Of a DNA stretch of 64,000 nucleotides, positions 21,015 through 31,457 are shown in pieces. The stretch is from contig CAWDUO010000001.1 of assembly GCA_963805475.1 (NCBI GenBank), positions 62,001 through 126,000 of the forward strand, given 5' to 3'. The translations under genes and the position numbers were made by a program. Numbering within the stretch: the first letter of the stretch is position 1; every line of letters starts with the position of its first letter. This DNA is from VRUE01 sp963805475. Its GTDB lineage: Bacteria > Actinomycetota > Thermoleophilia > Solirubrobacterales > 70-9. The notes under the pieces are model-generated. The model saw nothing but the letters and a program-made list of their open reading frames with translations. It searched no databases and was not told the origin of the DNA.

Positions 21015-21641
21015 CTACCGTCGGCGCTTCCCCGGCAATGTGCGAAAGACGACGTCCCAGACCGGGGAGGAGACGCCGAAGCCGAAGCGGTGGTCCTGGA
21101 AATGGTGACGCATGTGCTGCTCGCGCAGGCGCTTGCCGAAGTCCGACTTGGGCACGAAGTGGTGCACGTAGTAGTGCGTGTAGTCGTAGAAGAGGTAGCC
21201 GGCGATGAAGCCGCCGAAGAGCGGGTAGGCGGCGGGGGCGCCGAAGATCAGGGTGAAGGCGAAGAGGAAGAGCGCCGCCAGGGGGATCGAGACCGCCGGC
21301 GGCATCACCAGCCGCAGCTTGTCGTTCGGGTGATCGTGGTGGATGCCGTGGATGACGAAGTGCATCCGCCGGCCGAAGGCGTTGTCGGGCTGCCAGTGGA
21401 AGACGAGCCGGTGCAGCCAGTACTCGGTCAGCGTCCAGATCGCGACCCCGCCGAGGCTGAGCCCGATCAGCTCCCAGGCGGACTGGCCGCGACTCGCGCC
21501 GAGCCACTCCATCGCGACGATCACGGGCACGAAGACGATCGCCGGGATCGCCGGGTGCACCCGCGAGAAGAAGTTGAGGAATTCGCTCTCGAACAGCTGC
21601 GGGGACGCGGAGAGCTTCTCGGTGCGGTTGTGAGCGTCCAT
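21015..21641 (-). CDS. Fatty acid hydroxylase / sterol desaturase superfamily protein
   Basis: This 208-residue membrane protein has the histidine-rich di-iron motifs of the superfamily: EYWLHRLVFH, HGIHHDHPND, YDYTHYYVHH and EQHMRHHFQDH. The last arrangement, with the PNDKLRLVMPP segment, resembles fatty acid 2-hydroxylases that hydroxylate the acyl chain of ceramides or other lipids. About four hydrophobic segments are visible. The 195 bp upstream (20820-21014 side of the neighbour) shows no gene. The lipid substrate is unknown. Confidence 0.85.
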   Translation of the reverse strand: MDAHNRTEKLSASPQLFESEFLNFFSRVHPAIPAIVFVPVIVAMEWLGASRGQSAWELIGLSLGGVAIWTLTEYWLHRLVFHWQPDNAFGRRMHFVIHGIHHDHPNDKLRLVMPPAVSIPLAALFLFAFTLIFGAPAAYPLFGGFIAGYLFYDYTHYYVHHFVPKSDFGKRLREQHMRHHFQDHRFGFGVSSPVWDVVFRTLPGKRRR

Positions 21642-21788
21642 CCGGGGAGAGCCGAATGGTAGCGGGCATCGCCGCCGCCGCCCGGCGCAGGGCCGCCCGC
21701 AAGACGCGGGGAAGTTGTGAACGACCTGTTGAGAAGTCGTTGCGATTTGCGGGAACGGGCGTCACGGAAGCGTCACGGGATTGGCAAG

Positions 21789-21983
21789 ATGCCCGCCGTG
21801 CCGCGCAAGAAAAAGCCGACCTGCGACGACTGCTACTTCCGCAAGAACATGCTCTGCGCGCTGCAGGTAGAGGAGCCCTGCGCGACCTTCCGCGAGAACC
21901 GCCCCGAGGGCCTCGTCCCGCCCCGCCAGCCGGCCCTGCTGATGCGCCCGCCGCGCTGGGCGAGCCAGCCACAGGCCGCCTAG
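21789..21983 (+). CDS. Small cysteine-rich protein
   Basis: A 64-residue protein read from ATG 21789. Cysteines occur as CDDC, then LCAL and PCATF, spaced like a small zinc- or iron-sulfur-binding knuckle, in a basic context (PRKKKPTCDDCYFRKN). The C-terminal half is proline-rich. I do not recognise the family. It lies just upstream of the Hsp20-Lon pair. The reading frame has coding-like third-position GC, but shortness limits confidence. Confidence 0.55.
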   Translation: MPAVPRKKKPTCDDCYFRKNMLCALQVEEPCATFRENRPEGLVPPRQPALLMRPPRWASQPQAA

Positions 21984-22021
21984 CCGCACCCGCCGGTTCG
22001 CCGCTGGCTATGTTTTGCGCC

Positions 22022-22465
22022 ATGCCCGAACGCGACGTGTTCGCCAACTTCGCCCGGATGCGGCGGGAGATGGACCAGATGCTGGGCGGGGCGTGGGGGC
22101 GGACGGCCTACGTGAGCCGCCGCAGCAGCGGCTTCTCGCCGAACGTGGACGTCTACTACTGCGGCGACCCGCAGCGGGCCGTGGTCAAGGTGGACCTGGC
22201 CGGGGTCGATCTGGACCGGGTCGGGATCGAGGTCAGCGGGCGGCAGCTGGCGGTCGTCGGCGAGCGGCCGGTGCAGGAGACCGAAGGCCGCGTCTACCAG
22301 CAGGTCGAGATCCCCTCGGGGCCGTTCCGGCGGGTGGTCGAGCTGCAGGTCGACGTCGACGCCGACCGGGCCAAGGCGACCTACGAGGACGGGGTCCTGC
22401 GGATCGACCTGCCGCTGAAGGACCCGGCGCAGACGACGCGCCGGGTGCCGATAGGACGCGAGTAG
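22022..22465 (+). CDS. Hsp20/alpha-crystallin small heat shock protein
   Basis: This 147-residue small heat shock protein has an alpha-crystallin domain (about residues 40-130). The domain shows NVDVYYCGDPQRAVVKVDLAG at its start and the conserved ATYEDGVLRIDLPLK near its end. It should hold unfolding proteins as an ATP-independent chaperone. It is followed 31 bp later by lon, giving a proteostasis pair. The usual C-terminal I-x-I anchor appears only in weakened form (RRVPIGRE). Confidence 0.88.
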   Translation: MPERDVFANFARMRREMDQMLGGAWGRTAYVSRRSSGFSPNVDVYYCGDPQRAVVKVDLAGVDLDRVGIEVSGRQLAVVGERPVQETEGRVYQQVEIPSGPFRRVVELQVDVDADRAKATYEDGVLRIDLPLKDPAQTTRRVPIGRE

Positions 22466-22496
22466 TGCTCGCCCGTGTCCGCGGGAGGCGGCACTG

Positions 22497-24963
<2,467 letters not shown>

Positions 24964-25937
24964 CCGCGCTCGCGGCGGCGCTGCGCTTCGCCACGCTCGG
25001 CGCCCAGGCCTACCACCACGACGAGGTCGTCACCGCCAGCCGCGTCCTGCGCGGCGACTTCGCCCACGCGATGGAAGCGGTCGGCTTCAGCGAGTCGGCG
25101 CCGCCGCTCTACTACGCGCTCGCCTGGCTGTGGACGCAGCTGACGGGGACCGGCGAGGTCGGCCTGCGCTCGCTCTCCGCCCTGGCCGGCGTGGCGACCG
25201 TCCCCGTCGCCTACCTGCTCGGCGCCGAGCTGCGCGAGCGCCGCGCCGGCTACCTCGCCGCCGCCCTGGTCGCCGTCAACCCGATGCTGCTCTGGTACTC
25301 CCAGGAGGCGCGCGGCTACGCCCTCCTCGTCCTCTTCACCTCGTTGGCCGCGCTCTATTTCGTACGGGCGCTCGGGGAGGCGCCGTCGCGCGGGCCGGGG
25401 AACCTGAGGCTGTGGGGGGTCTTCTCGGCGCTGGCGCTGGCGACGCACTACTTCGCGATCTTCCCGGTCGCGCTCGAGGTGGCCTGGCTGCTGTGGCGCC
25501 ACCGGCGTAGGGCGCTGGCCGGGCTGTGGATCCCGGTCGCCGCCGGGCTGGCGCTGACGCCGCTGCTCGTCCACCAGATGTCGCTCGGGCACGCCGAATG
25601 GATCGACGACCGCAGCCTCGGCCACCGGCTCTGGGAGACCGGCGTCACCTTCATGGTCGGCGAGACAGGCGACATCGTCGCGCGGCCGGAGAGCGTCCTG
25701 CCCGCGGTCGTGCCGCTGCTCGCGGCGCTGGCCGCTCTCGTCCTTCTGGCGGTGCGCGGCGATCGCGGCGAGAAACGGGCCGGGGCGACGATGCTCGCCC
25801 TCGCCGCGGCGACGATCGTCGTGCCGCTGCTCGCCGCGATTGCCCCCGGCAAGGACTACTTGCTCGCCCGCAACCTGATTCCGGCCCTCGTCCCCCTGCT
25901 CGTGGCGGTGGCGATCGGCGCAACCGCCCGCGGCAAA

Positions 25938-25988
25938 GCTTCCGCTGCGCCTTTTACGGGCCATGACCGCACAAGGCGCACCGGAAGC
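25938..25988. repeat. In-frame palindromic element in glycosyltransferase gene
   Basis: The arms 25938-25957 and 25969-25988 pair at 17 of 20 positions with an 11-base loop. The left arm contains GCGCCTTTTACGGGCC, which resembles the CCTTTTGTCGGGCC of the element at 29886. The reading frame is kept through it. Membership of the same family is inferred from this core. Confidence 0.5.
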
Positions 25989-26452
25989 GTCGGGACCGTC
26001 GTTGCGGCGCTGCTGCTTGTCTACTCGCTTGGGTTCTGCGTCTACGTCAGCGTCTCGCCCGCCTGGCAGCGGCCCGACTGGCGCGCGGTCGCCGCGCGGA
26101 TCGGCGAACCGCGGGCGCCGCGCGCGATCGTCCTCTGGACGCTCGGCGCCGCCTCGCTGCGCTGGTACCTCTCGACCGGCTCCTTCCAGGTGCGGCCCTC
26201 AGAAAAGCACGCCTGGGCGATCCACGAAGCCGACTTCGTCTCCGACGGGCCGGCGCCGCCGGTCCCGACGCGGCTGCTCGGCCCGGGCTTCCGCCAACTC
26301 TCCTACGAACGGGTCGGACGCCTCTACGTGCGCCGCTACGCGATGCCGGGCCCCGACCTGGCGCCGCTGCGCCTCGGCCGCATCCGCGAGGCCGACCTCG
26401 GCTTTCGCAGCAACGGCGTCCTCTTGGACGGCATAGGTCCTCCCTGACCCAG

Positions 26453-26499
26453 ACGCGTTCGCGATTTGTCGTGCTGTGCGAGACAAACCGCGAACGCGT
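26453..26499. repeat. Intergenic palindromic element, GCGTTCGC type
   Basis: The arms 26453-26470 and 26482-26499 pair over 18 bp with one mismatch, around an 11-base loop. The outer part ACGCGTTCGCG and the inner TTTGTC resemble the element at 29886-29928. It lies 5 bp after the glycosyltransferase stop, so it may also end transcription, but it has no T-run. Confidence 0.6.
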
Positions 26500-26551
26500 T
26501 TAGGGTCTATCCTCAGCGGGAACCACGGACTTCACCCAGCGAGGAGATGGC

Positions 26552-26989
26552 ATGAGCAAGACGAAGGCGAGGAAAGCGAGCCAGGCCGCGGACTTCTATG
26601 CGACCGCGCGCGAAAATCCCTACGTGCAGCGGCTGATCGAGGACGAAAAGCTGCGCGACAACCTGCGCGACGCCTTCGAAGCCGCGCGCGGCGCATACGG
26701 CCGCGCGACCGGCAACGGCAAGGGGCCGGTCAAGGCGGTGACCAGCGACAAGAAGGTGCAGAAGGACCTGCGCTCCGCCGCCGAGAGCCTGCGCGAAGCA
26801 TCCGAAGCCTTCAAGGCTCCGAAGAAGCGCCGCAGGAGCCGCCTCGGCCGGCTGATCCTGTTCGGCATCGTCGCCGCCGGCATCGCCCTCGTCCTCAGCG
26901 AGGACGCGCGCAAGACCGTGCTCGACGCCCTGTTCGGCGCCGAGGAGGAGTTCGAGTACACGTCGACCACCAGCATCAACGGCTCCTAG
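26552..26989 (+). CDS. Hypothetical protein with one C-terminal membrane segment
   Basis: This 145-residue protein is not recognised. It is charged and helical over residues 1-95 (many Lys, Arg, Glu and Ala), with a basic KKRRRSRLGR patch before a single hydrophobic segment (LILFGIVAAGIALVL, about residues 102-116) and an acidic C terminus. The topology suggests a membrane-anchored cytoplasmic protein. The stop codon is directly followed by the TTG start of the TetR gene. Confidence 0.7.
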   Translation: MSKTKARKASQAADFYATARENPYVQRLIEDEKLRDNLRDAFEAARGAYGRATGNGKGPVKAVTSDKKVQKDLRSAAESLREASEAFKAPKKRRRSRLGRLILFGIVAAGIALVLSEDARKTVLDALFGAEEEFEYTSTTSINGS

Positions 26990-27598
26990 TTGGAGGCTGC
27001 GGCCAAAGAGCGCGAGCTGAGCGGGGAAAAGGCGCAGCGCATCGTCGACGCGATGCGCGAGAGCGTCGCCAAGCGCGGCGCCGCCGGCTCGACCTTCGAG
27101 CACGTCGCCCGCGAGGCGGGCGTCAGCCGCGGCCTGCTCCACTACTACTTCGGCACCAAGGAGCGGCTGCTGGTCGAGGTCGTCCGCCGCGACTCGGAGA
27201 TCCGCGTCGCCAGGCTGGACGCGCCGCTGGCCGAGGCCCGCAGCGTCGACGACGTGCTCGCCGTGCTCGTCTCCAGCCTCACCGACCTGATCGACAACGA
27301 ACCGGCCTTCTTCCTGCTGCTCTACGAGCTGTTCAGCGCCGGGCGGCGCAACCCCGAGATCCAGCGCGAGGTCGGCCAGCTCTTCGACACCACCCGCTCG
27401 CACGTCGCCGAAGTCCTCGAGCGCAAGCAGCGCGAGGGAGTGCTGAAGCTGCGCTACGACGCGGAGGCGATCGTCGCCTACCTGTTCGCCGCCGCCGACG
27501 GCTTCGCCCTCCAGGCGCTCTCGGAGCCCGGCCGCGACATCAGCGCCGCGCTCGAAGCCGGCGCCGCCAGCGCCCGCTTCCTGCTCGCCGGCGAGTGA
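26990..27598 (+). CDS. TetR-family transcriptional regulator
   Basis: This 202-residue protein has an N-terminal helix-turn-helix of TetR type (FEHVAREAGVSRGLLHYYFG, about residues 38-57, then TKERLLVEVV) and an alpha-helical ligand-binding region. The TTG start abuts the previous stop codon. Fifty base pairs downstream, immediately before the MMPL exporter ATG, lies a CTGGCTAACCAGCCA dyad that also occurs at two other lipid-related genes here. This regulator is the obvious candidate to bind it; that link is inference. Confidence 0.88.
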   Translation: MEAAAKERELSGEKAQRIVDAMRESVAKRGAAGSTFEHVAREAGVSRGLLHYYFGTKERLLVEVVRRDSEIRVARLDAPLAEARSVDDVLAVLVSSLTDLIDNEPAFFLLLYELFSAGRRNPEIQREVGQLFDTTRSHVAEVLERKQREGVLKLRYDAEAIVAYLFAAADGFALQALSEPGRDISAALEAGAASARFLLAGE

Positions 27599-27634
27599 TC
27601 CTCGTCACAGACCGCCGGGCCCGGCTGCGAAAGG

Positions 27635-27649
27635 CTGGCTAACCAGCCA
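27635..27649 (-). promoter_or_regulatory. TGGCTGG-type operator abutting MMPL start
   Basis: Read on the minus strand the site is TGGCTGGTTAGCCAG. It ends at the base before ATG 27650. It differs by one base from the sites at 32793-32810 and 42863-42877. The spacing leaves no room for a ribosome-binding site if ATG 27650 is used. Confidence 0.6.
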
Positions 27650-29875
27650 ATGCGTGAGCGGATGGGCAGACTGGCTGGATTCCTCGGGCGTCGGCGGCGC
27701 TGGGTGCTCGCCGGCTGGGTCCTCATCCTCGTTCTCGCGCTGCCGCTCGCCTCGCGCCAGACCGAACACCTGACCGGCGGCGGCTTCGACGTCCCCGGCA
27801 GCCAGTCGAAGGCGGTCAGCGACTCGCTCCAGGGCGATTTCGGCGGAGACTCGGATGGCATCGCCGTGCTGCTGAAGGCCGCGCCCGGCACCCGCCCGGG
27901 TGCCGAGGCGGCTGCCGTCGGGCGCGTACGGCGCGCCGTCGCCGGGATCGAAGACGTCTCGCTGCCCCCGGCCGCCGCCCGCCGAGCCGCGGCCGAGCTG
28001 CGGCGCCGCGGGGTGGCGATGACGCCGCTGCGCAGCGAGCTCTCCGGCGACGAATTGATCGACTCCGCCGCCACGTTGCGCGAAGACCTCGATCCGGGCA
28101 CGGCGCGGGCCGGCGTCACCACCTACCTGGCCGGGCAGCCCTCGATCTGGGCCGGGATGCAGGAGCTCTCCAAGAAGGACCTCTCGGAGGCCGAGGCGGG
28201 AGGCTTCCCGATCGTCGCGATCATCCTGCTCGTCGTCTTCGGCTCGCTCGCCGCCGCGGCGCTGCCGCTGGCGCTCGGCTTCGTCAGCGTGATCGTCACC
28301 GGGGCGCTGATCTACTTCATCTCGCTGCACATGAACACTTCGGTGTTCGTGACCAACATGGCCTCGATGATCGGCATCGGGGTGGCGATCGACTACTCGC
28401 TCTTCATCCTCGCCCGCTACCGCGAGGAGCGCGCCGCCGGGCGCGACTGCGACGAGGCGCGCGCGGAGGCGCTCTCGACATCCGGCCTGGCGGTGACCTT
28501 CTCCGGCCTCGCCGTGATCGTCTCGCTGGCCGGCCTGTGGATGGTCGACAACCAGGCGCTGCGCTCGATGGCCCTGGGCGCGATGGTCGTGGTCGCGATC
28601 TCGATCCTCGCCGCGACGACCCTGCTGCCCGCGCTGATCGCGATGCTCGGCGACCGCGTGCTGCCGGGCGGGATCGTCGCCAAAGCCATAGCGTTGCTGC
28701 GCCGGCCATTCAAGGGCAGGGCCGCCGCCCCCGGACACGGGAGCAGAGGCGGCGGCGGCTTCTGGGCCCGATGGGCCCAGATGGTCATGGCTCGGCCCTG
28801 GACCGCCGTGATCGGGGTCAGCGCCTTCCTGCTCTTCCTCGCGATACCGCTGCTCTCGCTGGAGATGGGCACCGAGCCGCTGAGCCAGTTCCCGAAGAGC
28901 AGCGACGTGCGGGTCGGCAACGAACTCGCCTCCGCGCAGCTCGGCGGCGGCACCGACCCGCTGCAGATCGTCGCCGGCTTCGACCGCGCCGCCGCCCCGC
29001 CCGACCGCCGCGCCGCGACCGCGGCCTTCGTCCACCGGCTCGAAGCGATGCCCGCCGTCGCCGCGGTTGCCGCGCCGGCGTTCGCCCGCGACGCCGTCCT
29101 GATCCAGGCGACGCCGCGCGCGCCGAGCGAGTCCGACGCGGCGATCGCCCTGGTCAAGCGGCTGCGCGACCCGGTGATCCCGTCGACCGGCCTGGCGCGC
29201 GTCGCCACGGTCGCCGTCGGCGGCGAAACCGCCCGCGGCCACGACGTGCGCGACCTGATCTCCGGCTCGCTGTGGAAGATCGTCCTCTTCGTCCTCGCGC
29301 TCAGCTTCCTCGTCCTGATGGCGATGCTGCGCTCGCTGCTGCTGCCGCTGAAGGCGGTGCTGATGAACCTGCTCTCGATCGGGGCCGCCTTCGGCGTTCT
29401 CGTCGCGGTCTTCCAGTGGGGCTGGTTCGACAGCCTGCTCGGCTTCGAAAGCCAGGGCGCGCTGGACACGATCAACGTGCCGCTGATCTTCGCCGTCGTC
29501 TTCGGCCTCTCGATGGACTACGAGGTCTTCCTCATGTCGCGGATCCGCGAGCGCTACATGGAGCACGGCGACAACGAGCGCGCCGTCGCCGAGGGACTCT
29601 CGACCAGCGCCCGAACGATCTCCTCTGCGGCGCTGATAATGGCCTGCGTCTTCGGCGTCTTCGTGCTCACCGGGGTGCCGTCGATCAAGGAGCTGGGCCT
29701 CGGGTGCGCGGTCGCGATCGCGCTCGACGCGACGCTCGTGCGGCTGATCCTCGTGCCGGCGGCGATGAAGCTGCTGGGCGACTGGAACTGGTGGATGCCG
29801 TCCTGGCTCGACCGCCTGCTGCCCGACTTCGCCTTCGAGGCCGGTACGCCCGAACCAGAGCCGGAACCGACCTGA
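27650..29875 (+). CDS. MMPL/RND-family lipid or drug exporter
   Basis: This 741-residue transporter has a first membrane helix at about residues 16-34, a periplasmic loop, five clustered helices, a second loop and a final helical bundle. The signature IGIGVAIDYSLFILARYREE (about residues 242-261) and the later VVFGLSMDYEVFLMSRI are the paired motifs of MMPL proteins, with the proton-relay Asp-Tyr pairs. Substrates in relatives are lipids, lipoglycans and hydrophobic drugs. The start is ATG 27650 directly after the operator, or ATG 27662. TetR control is likely. Confidence 0.88.
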   Translation: MRERMGRLAGFLGRRRRWVLAGWVLILVLALPLASRQTEHLTGGGFDVPGSQSKAVSDSLQGDFGGDSDGIAVLLKAAPGTRPGAEAAAVGRVRRAVAGIEDVSLPPAAARRAAAELRRRGVAMTPLRSELSGDELIDSAATLREDLDPGTARAGVTTYLAGQPSIWAGMQELSKKDLSEAEAGGFPIVAIILLVVFGSLAAAALPLALGFVSVIVTGALIYFISLHMNTSVFVTNMASMIGIGVAIDYSLFILARYREERAAGRDCDEARAEALSTSGLAVTFSGLAVIVSLAGLWMVDNQALRSMALGAMVVVAISILAATTLLPALIAMLGDRVLPGGIVAKAIALLRRPFKGRAAAPGHGSRGGGGFWARWAQMVMARPWTAVIGVSAFLLFLAIPLLSLEMGTEPLSQFPKSSDVRVGNELASAQLGGGTDPLQIVAGFDRAAAPPDRRAATAAFVHRLEAMPAVAAVAAPAFARDAVLIQATPRAPSESDAAIALVKRLRDPVIPSTGLARVATVAVGGETARGHDVRDLISGSLWKIVLFVLALSFLVLMAMLRSLLLPLKAVLMNLLSIGAAFGVLVAVFQWGWFDSLLGFESQGALDTINVPLIFAVVFGLSMDYEVFLMSRIRERYMEHGDNERAVAEGLSTSARTISSAALIMACVFGVFVLTGVPSIKELGLGCAVAIALDATLVRLILVPAAMKLLGDWNWWMPSWLDRLLPDFAFEAGTPEPEPEPT

Positions 29876-29885
29876 CCCTCCGCTT

Positions 29886-29928
29886 GCGTTCGCCTTTTGT
29901 CGGGCCTATCCCTACAAAAGGCGAACGC
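29886..29928. repeat. Intergenic palindromic element with CCTTTTGT core
   Basis: GCGTTCGCCTTTTGT (29886-29900) and its exact complement (29914-29928) form a perfect 15 bp stem around a 13-base loop containing TATCC. The CCTTTT and TATCC elements recur in the copies at 33874 and 59529. It lies between the MMPL stop and the amidase start. Confidence 0.7.
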
Positions 29929-29947
29929 GCGCAATAGGCTTCTTCGA

Positions 29948-31369
29948 GTGAGCGACGATCTGGCGTTTGCGGGAGCCGCGAGGCAGGCCGAGATGGTGCG
30001 GGCCGGGGACGTCTCGCCGCGCGAGCTGGTGCAGCTCTCACTCGACCGGATCTCCCGCCTTGACCCGCAGCTGAATTCGTTCCGCAAGGTCTTCCCGGAG
30101 CGAGCGCTGCTCGAGGCCGAGCAGGCCGAAGCGCGACTGCGCGGCGGCGAGGAGCGACCGCTGCTCGGCGTCCCGATCGCGATCAAGGACGAAGTCGACG
30201 TGGTCGGCGAGGTGAAGACCTTCGGCACCGACGCGTTCGACGAGCCGGCCGCCGCCGACTGCGAGATGGTGCGGCGGCTGCGCCAGGCGGGCGCGATCGT
30301 CGTCGGCCTGACGCTGCTGCCCGAGATGGCGATCTGCGGCTTCACCGAGTCGGCGACCTACGGCGTCACCCGCAACCCCTGGAACCCGCAGCGCACACCG
30401 GGCGGCTCGAGCGGCGGCTCGGCGGCCGCCGTCGCAGCGGGGCTGGTGTCGATCGCCTCGGCCGGCGACGGGGCGGGCTCGATCCGCATCCCGGCCGCCT
30501 CCTGCGGGCTGTTCGGCCTCAAGCCCTCGCGCGGGCGCGCCCCGCTGGATCCCGAGCTCGAAGGCTGGGGCGGGCTGGCGGTGCTGGGCTCGGTCAGCCG
30601 TTCGGTGCTCGACAGCGCGCTGTGGCTCGACGCGATCTCCGGCGGCTCGCGCGAGCCGGAGGCCCCGCCGCCCCCCGAGCGGCCCTTCGTCGAGGCGGCG
30701 CGGAGCGCGCCGGGGAAGCTGCGTGTCGCCTACTCCACCGCGGCGCCGCGGGCGGTGGCGCCGCCGACGGTCGACGACGAGGCCAAGGGCGCGGTGGCGG
30801 ATTTCGCCGAGCTGCTCTCCTCGCTCGGGCACGAGGTGTCCCAGCGCGACCCCGACTGGGGGCGGATCGGCGACAACATCACCCTGCGCTTCCTCGGCGG
30901 GGTGGCGGACACGGTGCGCGAGGTCCCGCACCCCGAGCGGCTCGAACGGCGCACGCGCGGCTTCGGCCGGTTGGGTGGGATGCTGCCCCGCTCACTCTAC
31001 GAGCGGGCGATGGGCGAGGGACGCGCCGCCGACGCCGCGCGCGTCAACGCGATCTTCGAGCACTGCGACGTGCTGGTGACGCCGGTGATGGGCGGCACGG
31101 CGCTGCCGGTGCGGCGCTGGCAGGGCCGCGGGGCGCTGTGGACGGTGCTCGGGATGAGCCGCTTCTATCCCTACTGCGTCCCCTGGAACCACCTCGGCAA
31201 CCCGGCGATGTCCGTCCCCGCCGGCTTCGCTCCCGACGGCATGCCCCTCGCCGTGCAGATAGTCGGCCGCCCCGGCGCCGAGGCAACGCTCCTCTCCCTT
31301 GCCGCCCAACTAGAGGCCGAGCGCCCCTGGGCGGACAAAATCCCACCCCTCGCCAGATCAACCAATTAG
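29948..31369 (+). CDS. Amidase signature family enzyme
   Basis: This 473-residue hydrolase of carboxylic amides carries the Ser-cisSer-Lys triad: lysine in IAIKDEVD (about residue 78), the two serines in TPGGSSGGSAAA and GDGAGSIRIPAASCG (about residues 151-185). GTG 29948 is chosen because the frame further upstream consists of the palindromic element. The physiological substrate cannot be told; no gatB or gatC lies nearby, so it is not taken as GatA. Confidence 0.88.
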   Translation: MSDDLAFAGAARQAEMVRAGDVSPRELVQLSLDRISRLDPQLNSFRKVFPERALLEAEQAEARLRGGEERPLLGVPIAIKDEVDVVGEVKTFGTDAFDEPAAADCEMVRRLRQAGAIVVGLTLLPEMAICGFTESATYGVTRNPWNPQRTPGGSSGGSAAAVAAGLVSIASAGDGAGSIRIPAASCGLFGLKPSRGRAPLDPELEGWGGLAVLGSVSRSVLDSALWLDAISGGSREPEAPPPPERPFVEAARSAPGKLRVAYSTAAPRAVAPPTVDDEAKGAVADFAELLSSLGHEVSQRDPDWGRIGDNITLRFLGGVADTVREVPHPERLERRTRGFGRLGGMLPRSLYERAMGEGRAADAARVNAIFEHCDVLVTPVMGGTALPVRRWQGRGALWTVLGMSRFYPYCVPWNHLGNPAMSVPAGFAPDGMPLAVQIVGRPGAEATLLSLAAQLEAERPWADKIPPLARSTN

Positions 31370-31418
31370 CGAACGTCACGATCTGATTCTTCGTGAGCGG
31401 CGCCGATATGGCGCGTAG

Positions 31419-31457
31419 ACGCCGCCCGCGGACGCGAAGCGGAGCAGGCGGCGTTTT
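31419..31457 (+). terminator. Rho-independent-like terminator after amidase
   Basis: ACGCCGCC (31419-31426) pairs with GGCGGCGT (31447-31454) and is followed by TTT. A smaller hairpin, GCGCC-GATAT-GGCGC (31400-31414), precedes it. The position between convergent genes fits termination of the amidase transcript. Confidence 0.55.

Noticed and set aside
28690..28795. GC-rich hairpins in the MMPL gene, including CTGGGCCC-GAT-GGGCCCAG
   Set aside because: The stems consist mostly of repeated GCC/GGC codons for a Gly-rich linker, expected by chance at this GC content, and share no core with the palindromic elements.
27605..29566. 653-residue minus-strand open frame antisense to the MMPL gene
   Set aside because: The composition is repetitive Arg/Gln/Asp/Glu, typical of a shadow frame; the plus-strand MMPL motifs are clear.
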